Shown one piece after another: positions 1 to 6,524 of a stretch of DNA of 10,194 nt. The notes beneath the pieces were generated by a model that saw only the letters and a program-made list of their open reading frames with translations, did not search any database and was not told the origin of the DNA. Position numbers and translations under genes: made by a program. The stretch comes from Candidatus Hodarchaeota archaeon (GTDB taxonomy: Archaea; Asgardarchaeota; Heimdallarchaeia; Hodarchaeales; YT1-057). The first letter of the stretch is position 1; each line of letters starts with the position of its first letter. The stretch covers positions 1 through 10,194 of the forward strand of contig JAEOTI010000372.1 in NCBI GenBank assembly GCA_016839955.1, given 5' to 3'.

Positions 1-112
1 ATGAGGATGATAATTTTACTCGTCGGATCTCAGTTTTTGTTGCTTTTTTTAAATAATGCTCATTTTCTGCAAAGGATTTTAAACGACGTAAAACAAGTTG
101 TTCTGTGCGCAT
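1..112 (-). CDS. 5' part of a small unrecognised gene, runs off the left edge (copy A)
   Basis: An ATG at 112 opens a minus-strand reading frame that stays open for 37 codons to the window edge. The peptide begins MRTEQLVLRRLKSFAENEHY and is basic and probably helical. A ribosome-binding-like AAGGATGG lies a few bases before the ATG. The strongest evidence is a second copy at 2732-2867: in the first 29 codons the two copies differ by about seven synonymous changes and only two amino-acid changes (T3S, L21Q), the pattern of selected coding sequence. A TATA-like box at 159-166 fits a short-leader start. The gene lies 127 bp downstream of the kinase/PLP fusion on the same strand. I do not recognise the family, and the C-terminus is outside the window. 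Confidence 0.7.
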   Translation of the reverse strand, partial: MRTEQLVLRRLKSFAENEHYLKKATKTEIRRVKLSSS

Positions 113-137
113 AAAAACCATCCTTCGCTTCAAACTA
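1..137. repeat. Direct repeat, copy A (flanks the kinase/PLP gene)
   Basis: Positions 1-137 align with 2732-2867 over the full length, with about 18 substitutions and one 1-base indel by hand alignment (about 86% identity). The repeat covers about 25 bp upstream of the small gene's ATG, including the AAGGATGG site, and continues into its coding part. The left limit is unknown because the window ends. Similarity stops at 138, so the promoter regions of the two copies differ. Confidence 0.85.
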
Positions 138-158
138 ATTCCTTTCTATTTCTAGAAT

Positions 159-166
159 GATATAAG
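159..166 (-). promoter_or_regulatory. Candidate TATA box for the copy A gene
   Basis: On the minus strand this reads CTTATATC, about 47 bp before the ATG at 112. An archaeal start site about 25 bp downstream would give a leader of roughly 20 bases containing the AAGGATGG site. This rests on spacing and sequence only. Confidence 0.35.
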
Positions 167-239
167 ATTCGCATTATATTCTGTGGTTCAAGTTGTCATC
201 ATTTTTTGCTTGTTTCCTCAGATAAATCTAATTAGTATT

Positions 240-2588
240 TCAAGTATTCAAACTAAGTTCGTTAAGTACTTTTTCAAAGGTTTCAACAAAAAAATCACAG
301 TTTTCTTTTGTGAAAACCATTGGAGGTTTGATTTTCAGTACGTTCATATCATTTCCAATTAATATTCCATGTTCCTTCATTTTTTCAACAATGATTTCTG
401 CTTCTTTTACTGCTGGTTCCAGTGAACTAGAATCCTTAATAAGATCGATTCCCAAAAATAGTCCAGAGCCTCTGACATCTCCTATTAAGTGATATTTTTC
501 TTTTAATTGTTCTAATTTTCCGATCATATGATTTCCTAATCTTAATGCATTTTCTTGCAATTTTTGTTCTTCAATAACATCCAAAACTGCCATTCCAACA
601 GCACATGATACTGTATTACCTCCTGTTGTGCTAAAGAATTCTATTCCATTATTAAATGAGTCTGCTATTTCTCTCGTTGTCACCACGGCTGCTAGTGGAT
701 GGCCATTACCCATTGGTTTGCCCATCGTTACAATATCAGGAATGATATTATATATTTCAAATCCCCAGAAATGAGTGCCAACCCTTCCAAAACCCACTTG
801 AACCTCATCTGCAATTGTCACTCCTCCACTATCATGTATGTACTCAAAAACTTTGGACAAATAATCTTTTGGAAATAGTATTTGTCCTGCGGATCCCATT
901 AATGGTTCAAATATAAAAGCAGCAGGTTTTTTTCCATCTGATTGTAGTTTTTCGATGCATTCTCTTACTTCTTCAGCATATTTTTTTCCAGCATCTGGAT
1001 CATTTGCTTGATATTTTCCTCTGAAAGTGTCAGGTATCTTTACTGTATGAACATAAGCAGGAGGTTTTTTTCCCCCGGGGCCACTGAATTTATAATGACT
1101 TATGTTAATTAATTTTCCAGTGTTCCCATGATAAGCTCCTTCAATAGTGATGATATCTTCTTGAGAAGTATGAGTATTTGCTAAACGAAGCGCTAATTCA
1201 TTTGCTTCACTTCCACTATTAACAAAATAGCAAACATTCAATTTTGACGGTAATTTTGAACACAAACGTGTTGCATAATGAATTAATTGGTCTTGCAAAT
1301 AACGCGTATTTGTATTTAGTATAGTAGATTGTTTTTGTAAAGCCCATGCTACCTTCGGATGACAATGACCTACATGCGGAACATTATTTCTCATATCAAG
1401 GTATGTTCTCCCATAATCATCATATAAATACTGCATAAATCCTCTCACAATCTTTATAGGGCTTTTATAAGAAATACTGAAATTTTTCCCGATTATTTTG
1501 CCCCTTTCCTCTATTATTTGATTTATACTTAAATTATAGTCTGTATTGGTTTTCAAAATCGGAGACAGTCCACAGGCATGTTTAAAAATATATGTAGGGT
1601 GGTTGGGATTAATTTCTTTTAGCTTAAAGAGAATCTCCCAAGCGGGTGCCTCACTTATTGTTAAATACTCATTATCTGGTTCTAGATTCTTTTGATTAGC
1701 ACTAATAGATACGCTGAGTACGAGTCTCATACATACTAGAACAAATAAAAGATCAAGTTCCTCCTCAGTTAGGGAAATTATAGTATTATACCCACGAATT
1801 ATATAAGAAGCACAATAAAGAGGGTCTTTTTTTCCAAGAATTGAGTAAGCAATAGCAATAGCAAGCTCAAAAATTGTGTAAGAATACACAATATCTCCAA
1901 AATCAATTATTGCTATTCGTTCTTTACCTAAACGTGTATGATCAATAATTAAATTGTTATTATTGGCATCGTTGTGAATTACACTCATTTTTTGTTTTAA
2001 TAGAAGCGGAAAAATTTGATTCTCAAATAAATTGAGGAAGTAATCTATAACAGCTAATTTGTCCAGATCCTCTTCATATTCTCTATTTTGATTTATAACT
2101 GAAGATGCATTTTTTAGATCCCAATGAAAATCTCTAAATGCTGCGGGATGTTGGAAGTCGTTTAATGATTGAGTTAAAGAGGCTATAAAACGTCCTAAGT
2201 CATAAAAAAGATCAATAGATGGATTTTCTATTTCACTAAACACCGTACCTGATAAAAAGGTCAATAATCTAACGTAATGCTTTTTACCTTTCTCATCCGC
2301 CACAACAGCTATTTTTTCATTGTCTTTAGACGAAATTACTTTTGGACAAATGACTTTGTCATTCAAATAGTCCATTACTTTGTTTTGAAGATCCATTACT
2401 TCTCGTTTTTCCGACGACGCAGCGATTTTGAGTACAAATTTATCTCCATTATGTGATTCCAAAAAAAAATTTTGATCTCTTTCACTCGGTAAATCCTTGA
2501 TGTTTCCTGTAATTGCAAAAAGTTCTTCTGCAATCCTCAGGGTATCTTTGTGAGTAAATTTGGGCCGATAATTATTTACTCTGAACAA
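240..2588 (-). CDS. Fusion of APH-fold kinase and class-III PLP-dependent aminotransferase/phospho-lyase
   Basis: Residues about 1-300 form an APH/choline-kinase-like domain: ATP-site lysine in FVLKIA (K54), catalytic loop HxDxxxxN (H205, D207, N212) and metal motif DFGD (229-232). A linker of about 80 residues follows. Residues about 380-782 are a fold-type I class-III aminotransferase: NSGSEAN (457-463), YH (486-487), ADEVQ with D594 for the pyridine nitrogen, and the PLP Schiff-base lysine K624 in [10 protein letters not shown]. Related pairs are hydroxylysine kinase with phosphohydroxylysine phospho-lyase, and ethanolamine-phosphate phospho-lyase. I infer a bifunctional enzyme that phosphorylates an amino alcohol, then eliminates phosphate and ammonia to give an aldehyde. 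Bacterial relatives often carry an M23 peptidase domain between the two parts; none is seen here. The start is TTG at 2588, supported by AGAGGAG five bases upstream. The protein is soluble and all motifs are intact. Substrate is unproven, and ordinary transamination remains possible. Confidence 0.9.
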   Translation of the reverse strand: MFRVNNYRPKFTHKDTLRIAEELFAITGNIKDLPSERDQNFFLESHNGDKFVLKIAASSEKREVMDLQNKVMDYLNDKVICPKVISSKDNEKIAVVADEKGKKHYVRLLTFLSGTVFSEIENPSIDLFYDLGRFIASLTQSLNDFQHPAAFRDFHWDLKNASSVINQNREYEEDLDKLAVIDYFLNLFENQIFPLLLKQKMSVIHNDANNNNLIIDHTRLGKERIAIIDFGDIVYSYTIFELAIAIAYSILGKKDPLYCASYIIRGYNTIISLTEEELDLLFVLVCMRLVLSVSISANQKNLEPDNEYLTISEAPAWEILFKLKEINPNHPTYIFKHACGLSPILKTNTDYNLSINQIIEERGKIIGKNFSISYKSPIKIVRGFMQYLYDDYGRTYLDMRNNVPHVGHCHPKVAWALQKQSTILNTNTRYLQDQLIHYATRLCSKLPSKLNVCYFVNSGSEANELALRLANTHTSQEDIITIEGAYHGNTGKLINISHYKFSGPGGKKPPAYVHTVKIPDTFRGKYQANDPDAGKKYAEEVRECIEKLQSDGKKPAAFIFEPLMGSAGQILFPKDYLSKVFEYIHDSGGVTIADEVQVGFGRVGTHFWGFEIYNIIPDIVTMGKPMGNGHPLAAVVTTREIADSFNNGIEFFSTTGGNTVSCAVGMAVLDVIEEQKLQENALRLGNHMIGKLEQLKEKYHLIGDVRGSGLFLGIDLIKDSSSLEPAVKEAEIIVEKMKEHGILIGNDMNVLKIKPPMVFTKENCDFFVETFEKVLNELSLNT

Positions 2589-2625
2589 ATTAACTCCTCT
2601 TTGAATTAAGTTCTATTTTTCAGAA

Positions 2626-2843
2626 TTAATTAATTGTTTTGCTTTTAGTTTCTTTTACTTCTAAGAAAATTCCTAGCTTGACTAAAAATTCTTTTACTTT
2701 ACTTTTCATGCTGTTAAGCAGTCTTGAGCTAATGAGGATGATATTTGTATGCAGTGGATTTCAGTTTTTGTTGCTTTTTTTTGATAGTGTTCATTTTCTG
2801 CGAAGGATTTTAACCGACGTAAAACAAGCTGTTCTGAACGCAT
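2626..2843 (-). pseudogene. Second, shortened or frameshifted copy of the small edge gene (copy B)
   Basis: An ATG at 2843, with AAGGATGG just upstream as in copy A, starts a 45-codon frame (MRSEQLVLRRLKSFAENEHY at its start) ending at TGA 2706-2708. Thirty of its first 37 residues match copy A. At the stop the bases form ATGA, so a second frame begins at 2709 and runs 27 codons to TAA at 2626-2628 (MKSKVKEFLVKLGIFLEVKE at its start), which also looks like a helical protein. Either one gene has been frameshifted, or two tiny ORFs overlap by start-stop. The kinase/PLP gene begins 37 bp downstream. The function is unknown. Without the rest of copy A, intact and broken cannot be told apart. Confidence 0.55.
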
Positions 2844-2867
2844 AAAACCATCCTTCGATTCAAACTA
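2732..2867. repeat. Direct repeat, copy B
   Basis: Partner of 1-137, in the same orientation, so the kinase/PLP fusion gene lies between two direct repeats. Both copies share the sequence from about 25 bp before the small gene's ATG to its codon 37. Divergence is concentrated at third codon positions and in codons 30-34. Confidence 0.85.
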
Positions 2868-2888
2868 TTAAAAATAATTTGTTTAAAA

Positions 2889-2896
2889 TAATATAA
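2889..2896 (-). promoter_or_regulatory. Candidate TATA box for copy B and the kinase/PLP gene
   Basis: The minus strand reads TTTTATATTATTTT here, 46-53 bp before the ATG at 2843, nearly the same spacing as the box of copy A. It would also drive the kinase/PLP gene by read-through. The whole stretch is AT-rich, so the call is weak. Confidence 0.25.
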
Positions 2897-2939
2897 AACA
2901 ATGGTCAACCATGTAAAAAATAAAAAGATCGAAAATATA

Positions 2940-3000
2940 GAGAAAAGGGGTTAGAAAGGTTGAAAGGCAGGAAGTTATTCTAATCGCAGGCCCTTTTCTC
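2940..3000. other. Nested inverted repeat, possible structured RNA
   Basis: A perfect 10-bp inverted repeat, GAGAAAAGGG (2940-2949) and CCCTTTTCTC (2991-3000), encloses a second perfect 6-bp one, TTAGAA (2951-2956) and TTCTAA (2978-2983). The result is a 61-base stem with a 1/7 asymmetric internal loop and a 21-base apical loop. No tRNA features such as a GTTCRA T-loop are present. Strand and function are unknown; a noncoding RNA or an mRNA end structure are both possible. Confidence 0.4.
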
Positions 3001-3368
3001 CTATAATAAAATATTGTTTCTTGGATAATAAACTTTCCGATATTAGATGTCCTGCTTTCTTTTGCAAAAGAGAGTAATTTTAATCCTCTTTTGTAGAGAT
3101 TGCATTTGATTGAAGAGCAAAAAATAAAGAAAGAGTTCCAGATTGATTGTTTCAAAACCACTCATAAAATCGTCGAATCTTATTTCAAAGGGTACATGAA
3201 ATATTATGATACATGTGAAGAAATCTTCCTGACAAAAAGAACAACCTAGAAAGCTCAAAGATTGTTTATTCGTTCATTTCAGGAGAAAATCATTAAACAA
3301 AGATTATTCTGTTAGTTTGATTAGCATACACTCCTTTTTCACTATCTGACAAGAATTTTAAGTGTGTA

Positions 3369-3388
3369 GTAGGAAAATCAATTCCTAC
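3369..3388 (-). terminator. Hairpin immediately after the VWA stop codon
   Basis: GTAGGAA and TTCCTAC form a perfect 7-bp inverted repeat with a 6-base loop, beginning two bases past the VWA TAA. No T-run follows directly on the minus strand, so it may protect a 3' end or aid processing rather than act as a classic terminator. Confidence 0.35.
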
Positions 3389-3389
3389 A

Positions 3390-4376
3390 TTAATCATAAA
3401 TCATCTCTTGAATAAGTGTGGGAATATCACTATGATGGGAAAATTTGACAAGAGTCACATTGTTCAAACGAGCAAATTTTCCTGTTAATTGAAAATTAGT
3501 CCCTTGAGTCTCAGTAACAGGTGCCTGGAGAATACGAAGGTCGTCGAATTCTTGTGCAACACTCAAAGGATCTCCACCTTCTGTTGGTTGTAAGTCAGAT
3601 AATAAGCAAGCTACTCTTTTATACCCTAATGGAACTTTTTGAAATTGGGTTAATCCTACCTCAAGAGCTTTCTTTAAATTCGTTTTTCCCCCAGCATCCA
3701 ATAGGAATAATTGATCCACCACATGTTCTGCAAGAATTGGTTCATTAAGTTGTTTTATAGAATGCACAGATGAATCAAAAGCCATAACAGAGTAATTTTC
3801 TTTTTGTAAAGACATTGACAAAACTGCTGCTGCAATTGCTATTTGAGAAATATACCTATAAACACTATGAGATTTATCAACCATTAAAACAAAGCTTCTA
3901 CGAGATTTTGCCTTATGAGGGGAAACTATAGATCTATATGACGGTGTTCGTTCACCAGTCGCAATCATTTTCTCGAAGGTCAACTCGAAATTCCAAGCAG
4001 CACCAGGTATATATTCTTTATACGAAACAGTTCTTGACTTCAGACCATGTTCGTGAATTACTTTTGCCCGATGGAGAATTGTTTGTTTTGTTTGAGTTTT
4101 TAGTTTGTTATAGATTTGAGTAGGCAGATATGCCTTTACTCTAAAGAACAATTGAGCTAATTCTTCAGATGTTTCTCCACCGTTTGCAAATTCATACTCA
4201 ATTTGAGACCCTAGTTCATTTGCAACAAGAATTGGATATTTTATTGCAATCTGCCAAAGGACTGCATAATCTCCACTCCGTTTTGCAGAATGTGCAAGAG
4301 ACCGAAGAACAGAATGGCGCGGGGAAATTCGATTTAATTCACTCCGAACTTTAGCTCGTGTTTCAAGATATTCCAT
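3390..4376 (-). CDS. VWA-domain protein with complete MIDAS, partner of the adjacent MoxR ATPase
   Basis: The von Willebrand A domain occupies about residues 160-325 and carries a complete metal-ion-dependent adhesion site: DxSxS as D167-K-S169-H-S171, T232 in GGKTNL, and D261 in LLSDLQPTEGGD. The N-terminal 150 residues are mainly helical, with no signal peptide or membrane segment, so the protein is cytosolic. Position just downstream of a MoxR AAA+ gene matches known ATPase/VWA pairs (RavA-ViaA, CoxD-CoxE, NorQ-NorD), in which the VWA protein guides the ATPase to a client, often a metalloenzyme. The client here is not evident. ATG at 4376 is the only usable start: the frame upstream has no ATG, GTG or TTG before an in-frame TGA inside moxR. 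No clear ribosome-binding site is seen. The gap to moxR is 50 bp and holds a hairpin. Confidence 0.88.
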   Translation of the reverse strand: MEYLETRAKVRSELNRISPRHSVLRSLAHSAKRSGDYAVLWQIAIKYPILVANELGSQIEYEFANGGETSEELAQLFFRVKAYLPTQIYNKLKTQTKQTILHRAKVIHEHGLKSRTVSYKEYIPGAAWNFELTFEKMIATGERTPSYRSIVSPHKAKSRRSFVLMVDKSHSVYRYISQIAIAAAVLSMSLQKENYSVMAFDSSVHSIKQLNEPILAEHVVDQLFLLDAGGKTNLKKALEVGLTQFQKVPLGYKRVACLLSDLQPTEGGDPLSVAQEFDDLRILQAPVTETQGTNFQLTGKFARLNNVTLVKFSHHSDIPTLIQEMIYD

Positions 4377-4392
4377 TTCATCTTCGTGGTCA

Positions 4393-4422
4393 GGGGGGAT
4401 CTTTCTAGGATAGAAGTCCCCC
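4393..4422 (-). promoter_or_regulatory. Stable hairpin between moxR and the VWA gene
   Basis: On the minus strand GGGGGACTTCTA pairs with TAGAAAGATCCCCC across a 3-base loop: 12 base pairs, six of them G-C, interrupted by two single-A bulges. It starts four bases after the moxR TAG and ends 16 bases before the VWA ATG. No T-run follows, so simple termination is unlikely. It could set the ratio of ATPase to VWA protein through translation or RNA processing. Confidence 0.5.
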
Positions 4423-4426
4423 AGTT

Positions 4427-5293
4427 CTATTTTTTTACTTCAATTTCCTGTTGATTACTACTAGGGTCAGTCAAAACTTCTCTAATAATTCTCATAATAA
4501 CACTCTGTTCAGATTGAGTGCTTTCAGCCTTTAACTTAATTTTTCTAGATAAAACTGCGATTCCTGCACGTTCGATCAGGTTATTATTGAATTTCTCATG
4601 TTTTTGTAGGATTGAAACCAGTTGAATTGCTCCACGAACACTTGAACCGATTTCAATCTCAGAATGGTTTCGTGTTTTTTCTACAATTTTACAGGCTATT
4701 TGAATAAGCCAGTTGTTTTGAGAATCTGTTCTAAGACGAACAATTTCAATTGCTTCATCTAGATTTTGATGATCAAGAGATATCCAAACACAACGATCAT
4801 AAAATGCCCTAGGTAATGGATTTGTTGCGATATGTTCACTAGGATTTACGCAAAAAATAGCTGTGAAGTCATCTACAGCATATACTGGATCTAATCGGGG
4901 TAAAGTTATTAGTTTTTCATCTAATGCAGTGAGAACTGCATTGATTGCTTCGCTAGGCGCACGATTTGTTTCATTGAAGAAGAAAACACCACCTTCTTTC
5001 ATCGCTCGAATGAGAGGACCTGGGACAAACGTATTTTCATTGTACCCTTTCTCAAGAACAAGAGCAGGGTCAAACCAACCTTTTAATTTGACAGCTGTAA
5101 GAGAATCATCACCGTCAACACGATAGAAATTACGATTTAAGGCGTTACTAACTGCTTTAGCTAATTCTGTTTTTCCAGTACCCGTATCTCCTTCGATAAC
5201 AAGAGGAATGCCTTTTTCTATTATATTGAAAGCCAAATTGATCTCTTGTTTCCGACCAATGATATGTTTTCTAACCTGATTTATTAGACCCAT
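4427..5293 (-). CDS. MoxR-family AAA+ ATPase
   Basis: A single AAA+ module of 288 residues, slightly short for the family (about 300-350). Visible motifs: Walker A GDTGTGKT (35-42); Walker B region FFFNETNRAP (104-113); sensor 1 N150 in FCVNP; candidate arginine finger R162/R167 in LPRAFYDRC; sensor 2 R220 in GSSVRGA. The NRAP sequence after Walker B and the helical lid are typical of MoxR. The usual Walker B aspartate is Asn (N107) while the catalytic E108 is kept. Such ATPases form hexamers and remodel or activate client proteins together with a VWA partner, here encoded next downstream. The ATG at 5293 has no ribosome-binding site, but an AT-rich box lies about 26 bp upstream, which suggests a leaderless message. 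Stop is TAG. The client is unknown. Confidence 0.92.
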   Translation of the reverse strand: MGLINQVRKHIIGRKQEINLAFNIIEKGIPLVIEGDTGTGKTELAKAVSNALNRNFYRVDGDDSLTAVKLKGWFDPALVLEKGYNENTFVPGPLIRAMKEGGVFFFNETNRAPSEAINAVLTALDEKLITLPRLDPVYAVDDFTAIFCVNPSEHIATNPLPRAFYDRCVWISLDHQNLDEAIEIVRLRTDSQNNWLIQIACKIVEKTRNHSEIEIGSSVRGAIQLVSILQKHEKFNNNLIERAGIAVLSRKIKLKAESTQSEQSVIMRIIREVLTDPSSNQQEIEVKK

Positions 5294-5312
5294 GAGGTAG
5301 CAACACCTTGTT

Positions 5313-5327
5313 AGGAATTATTTTTTT
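5313..5327. promoter_or_regulatory. AT-rich box shared by the divergent moxR and coaB genes
   Basis: The only AT-rich TATA-like stretch fully inside the 49-bp gap is AGGAATTATTTTTTT. Its centre (about 5318) is 25-26 bp from both starts, 5293 on the minus and 5343 on the plus strand, the normal archaeal TATA distance for leaderless transcripts. Neither gene has a recognisable ribosome-binding site, in agreement with this. Inference from spacing only. Confidence 0.35.
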
Positions 5328-5342
5328 GGATTCAATTAAAAA

Positions 5343-6512
5343 ATGAAAGCGCTGTATTGCAACACTAGTTATTGGGAAGAGGAAACTTTGACTACTAAAG
5401 ACTTTATTGAACTGCCAATAAAGAGCTCTACACTACCTCCTTATCTTCTTGAGGAGTTTACCAAAGAAAGCCTTAATGTCGGTGTTTTATTATTAGTTAA
5501 GAGATTTTTTCCTTTAATCCATAATTTCCTGTGGGTTTTGTCGTCTTTTCATAACCAGCAAATTGTTATTGGAGATTTTGATAACAATATACCCAATGAA
5601 ATAAAATCACAAGTTTGTACTAATATAAAAGTAATTAAGAAGCTTGATGAGTTTAATAGTATTATTAATGATTTAGACGTTATTGTTGGATTTTCAGATT
5701 CTGGTTTGAAAGAAGAGAATACACCACAACTATTGTCTTTTCTTATTTTTCCTCCTTTTAATCCAATTCATCCGAATTTTGTTGTGTCTAAAGATATTAA
5801 AAATGAAAAACAAATAGCACTAGATGATTGCAACTATATATCTAGACTTTTTGCGGAGATTATTAGAAAAAGAAGTCAAAGTCCACTTCAAAGTAAACAA
5901 GTAATAATTACAGCAGGACCAACCCAAGGACCAATAGACGCCGTTAGGTTCATCTCATCAACAAGCACAGGTGCTTTAGGATCAATAATAGCGGATAAGT
6001 TATACTTAGCTGGTTGTGAGGTTAGAACAATTATAGGAAAAGGGAGTAAACATTTTCCTAAGTTTTGTCCTTACCAATTAATCAGGACTCCTCAAGAACT
6101 CCAGCAGATAATTGAAGATATTTCACATCATATTGATATCTTTGTTTTCTCAGCTGCTGTCCTTGATTATGTCCCAAAGGCTCCAAGTGAGTTTAAAACG
6201 CCTTCTGGACTAGATAAATGGATAATTGAACTTAAGAAAACCCCCAAAATTATTCAAATTGCTCGTGAGAGAAATCCAGAAGCAAAAGTGGTTGAATTTA
6301 AATTATTGGTTAATATATCAGATGAAAAACTCTTACAAGAGGCAAAAAAACGTTTAGAACAATCTCAGATAATTGTAGCAAATGATCTACAAAAAGTAAA
6401 GGAAAATACTCATGAAGCAATAATTTTGACAAAATCTTCTCAATACAAAGTTAAAAAGAAAAAAGCGATTGCAGGAATAATCCAAGAAGAGTTAGAACAA
6501 TTGTATATGTAA
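5343..6512 (+). CDS. coaB: CoaB-type phosphopantothenate-cysteine ligase with unusual N-terminal domain
   Basis: Residues about 186-389 match the CoaB half of Dfp/CoaBC, which joins cysteine to 4'-phosphopantothenate in coenzyme A synthesis using a nucleotide triphosphate. Visible motifs: ITAGPTQGPID (189-199), RFISSTSTGALGS (202-214), the SAAVLDY strand (270-276), KKTPKII (298-304), and VANDL (345-349). The segment VEFKLLVNISDEKL (317-330) resembles archaeal and eukaryotic ligases rather than bacterial GFAAET. Residues 1-185 are about the length of a CoaC flavoprotein domain, but I see none of its motifs (TGSIA, PAMN), so decarboxylase activity is doubtful. ATG at 5343 lacks a ribosome-binding site and is probably leaderless. 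It is divergent from moxR and convergent with the coiled-coil gene, with a 12-bp gap. The ligase assignment is firm; the N-terminal domain is unassigned. Confidence 0.85.
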   Translation: MKALYCNTSYWEEETLTTKDFIELPIKSSTLPPYLLEEFTKESLNVGVLLLVKRFFPLIHNFLWVLSSFHNQQIVIGDFDNNIPNEIKSQVCTNIKVIKKLDEFNSIINDLDVIVGFSDSGLKEENTPQLLSFLIFPPFNPIHPNFVVSKDIKNEKQIALDDCNYISRLFAEIIRKRSQSPLQSKQVIITAGPTQGPIDAVRFISSTSTGALGSIIADKLYLAGCEVRTIIGKGSKHFPKFCPYQLIRTPQELQQIIEDISHHIDIFVFSAAVLDYVPKAPSEFKTPSGLDKWIIELKKTPKIIQIARERNPEAKVVEFKLLVNISDEKLLQEAKKRLEQSQIIVANDLQKVKENTHEAIILTKSSQYKVKKKKAIAGIIQEELEQLYM

Positions 6513-6524
6513 TTACCCAATTCA

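Larger units (their letters stand above)
2868..3389. other. About 520 bp without a convincing gene
   Basis: This gap follows the VWA gene on the minus strand. The two open frames longer than 60 codons here overlap each other, start with GTG or TTG without ribosome-binding sites, and give Phe/Ile/Leu-rich peptides with no family resemblance, so I do not call them. What can be seen is a hairpin next to the VWA stop, a nested stem at 2940-3000, and an AT-rich stretch near 2881-2898 that could hold the promoter of copy B. A seven-codon frame with a good GGAG site at 3304-3327 is too short to support. The region may be remnant sequence or may carry a small RNA. Confidence 0.5.

Noticed and set aside
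2639..2845. 68-codon plus-strand ORF over copy B
   Set aside because: It is the reverse complement of the copy B coding frame; the silent-site pattern between copies supports the minus strand.
1..2867. Transposon or composite element bounded by the direct repeats
   Set aside because: The repeats are coding copies of a gene start, with no terminal inverted repeats and no transposase in the window.
2940..3000. Possible tRNA
   Set aside because: No cloverleaf arms, anticodon loop or T-loop consensus; only two nested stems with a 21-base loop.
2883..3161. 92-codon minus-strand ORF in the gene-free gap
   Set aside because: GTG start without a ribosome-binding site, Phe/Ile/Cys-rich composition unlike the real proteins here, overlap with another ORF on the same strand, and it runs through the nested hairpin.
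3043..3258. 71-codon minus-strand ORF with a CxxC near its start
   Set aside because: TTG start without a ribosome-binding site, a single CxxC with no second metal-binding pair, and composition typical of AT-rich noncoding DNA.
3304..3327. Seven-codon ORF (MLIKLTE) after a good GGAG site on the minus strand
   Set aside because: Too short to support by sequence alone, and no gene directly downstream that it could regulate.
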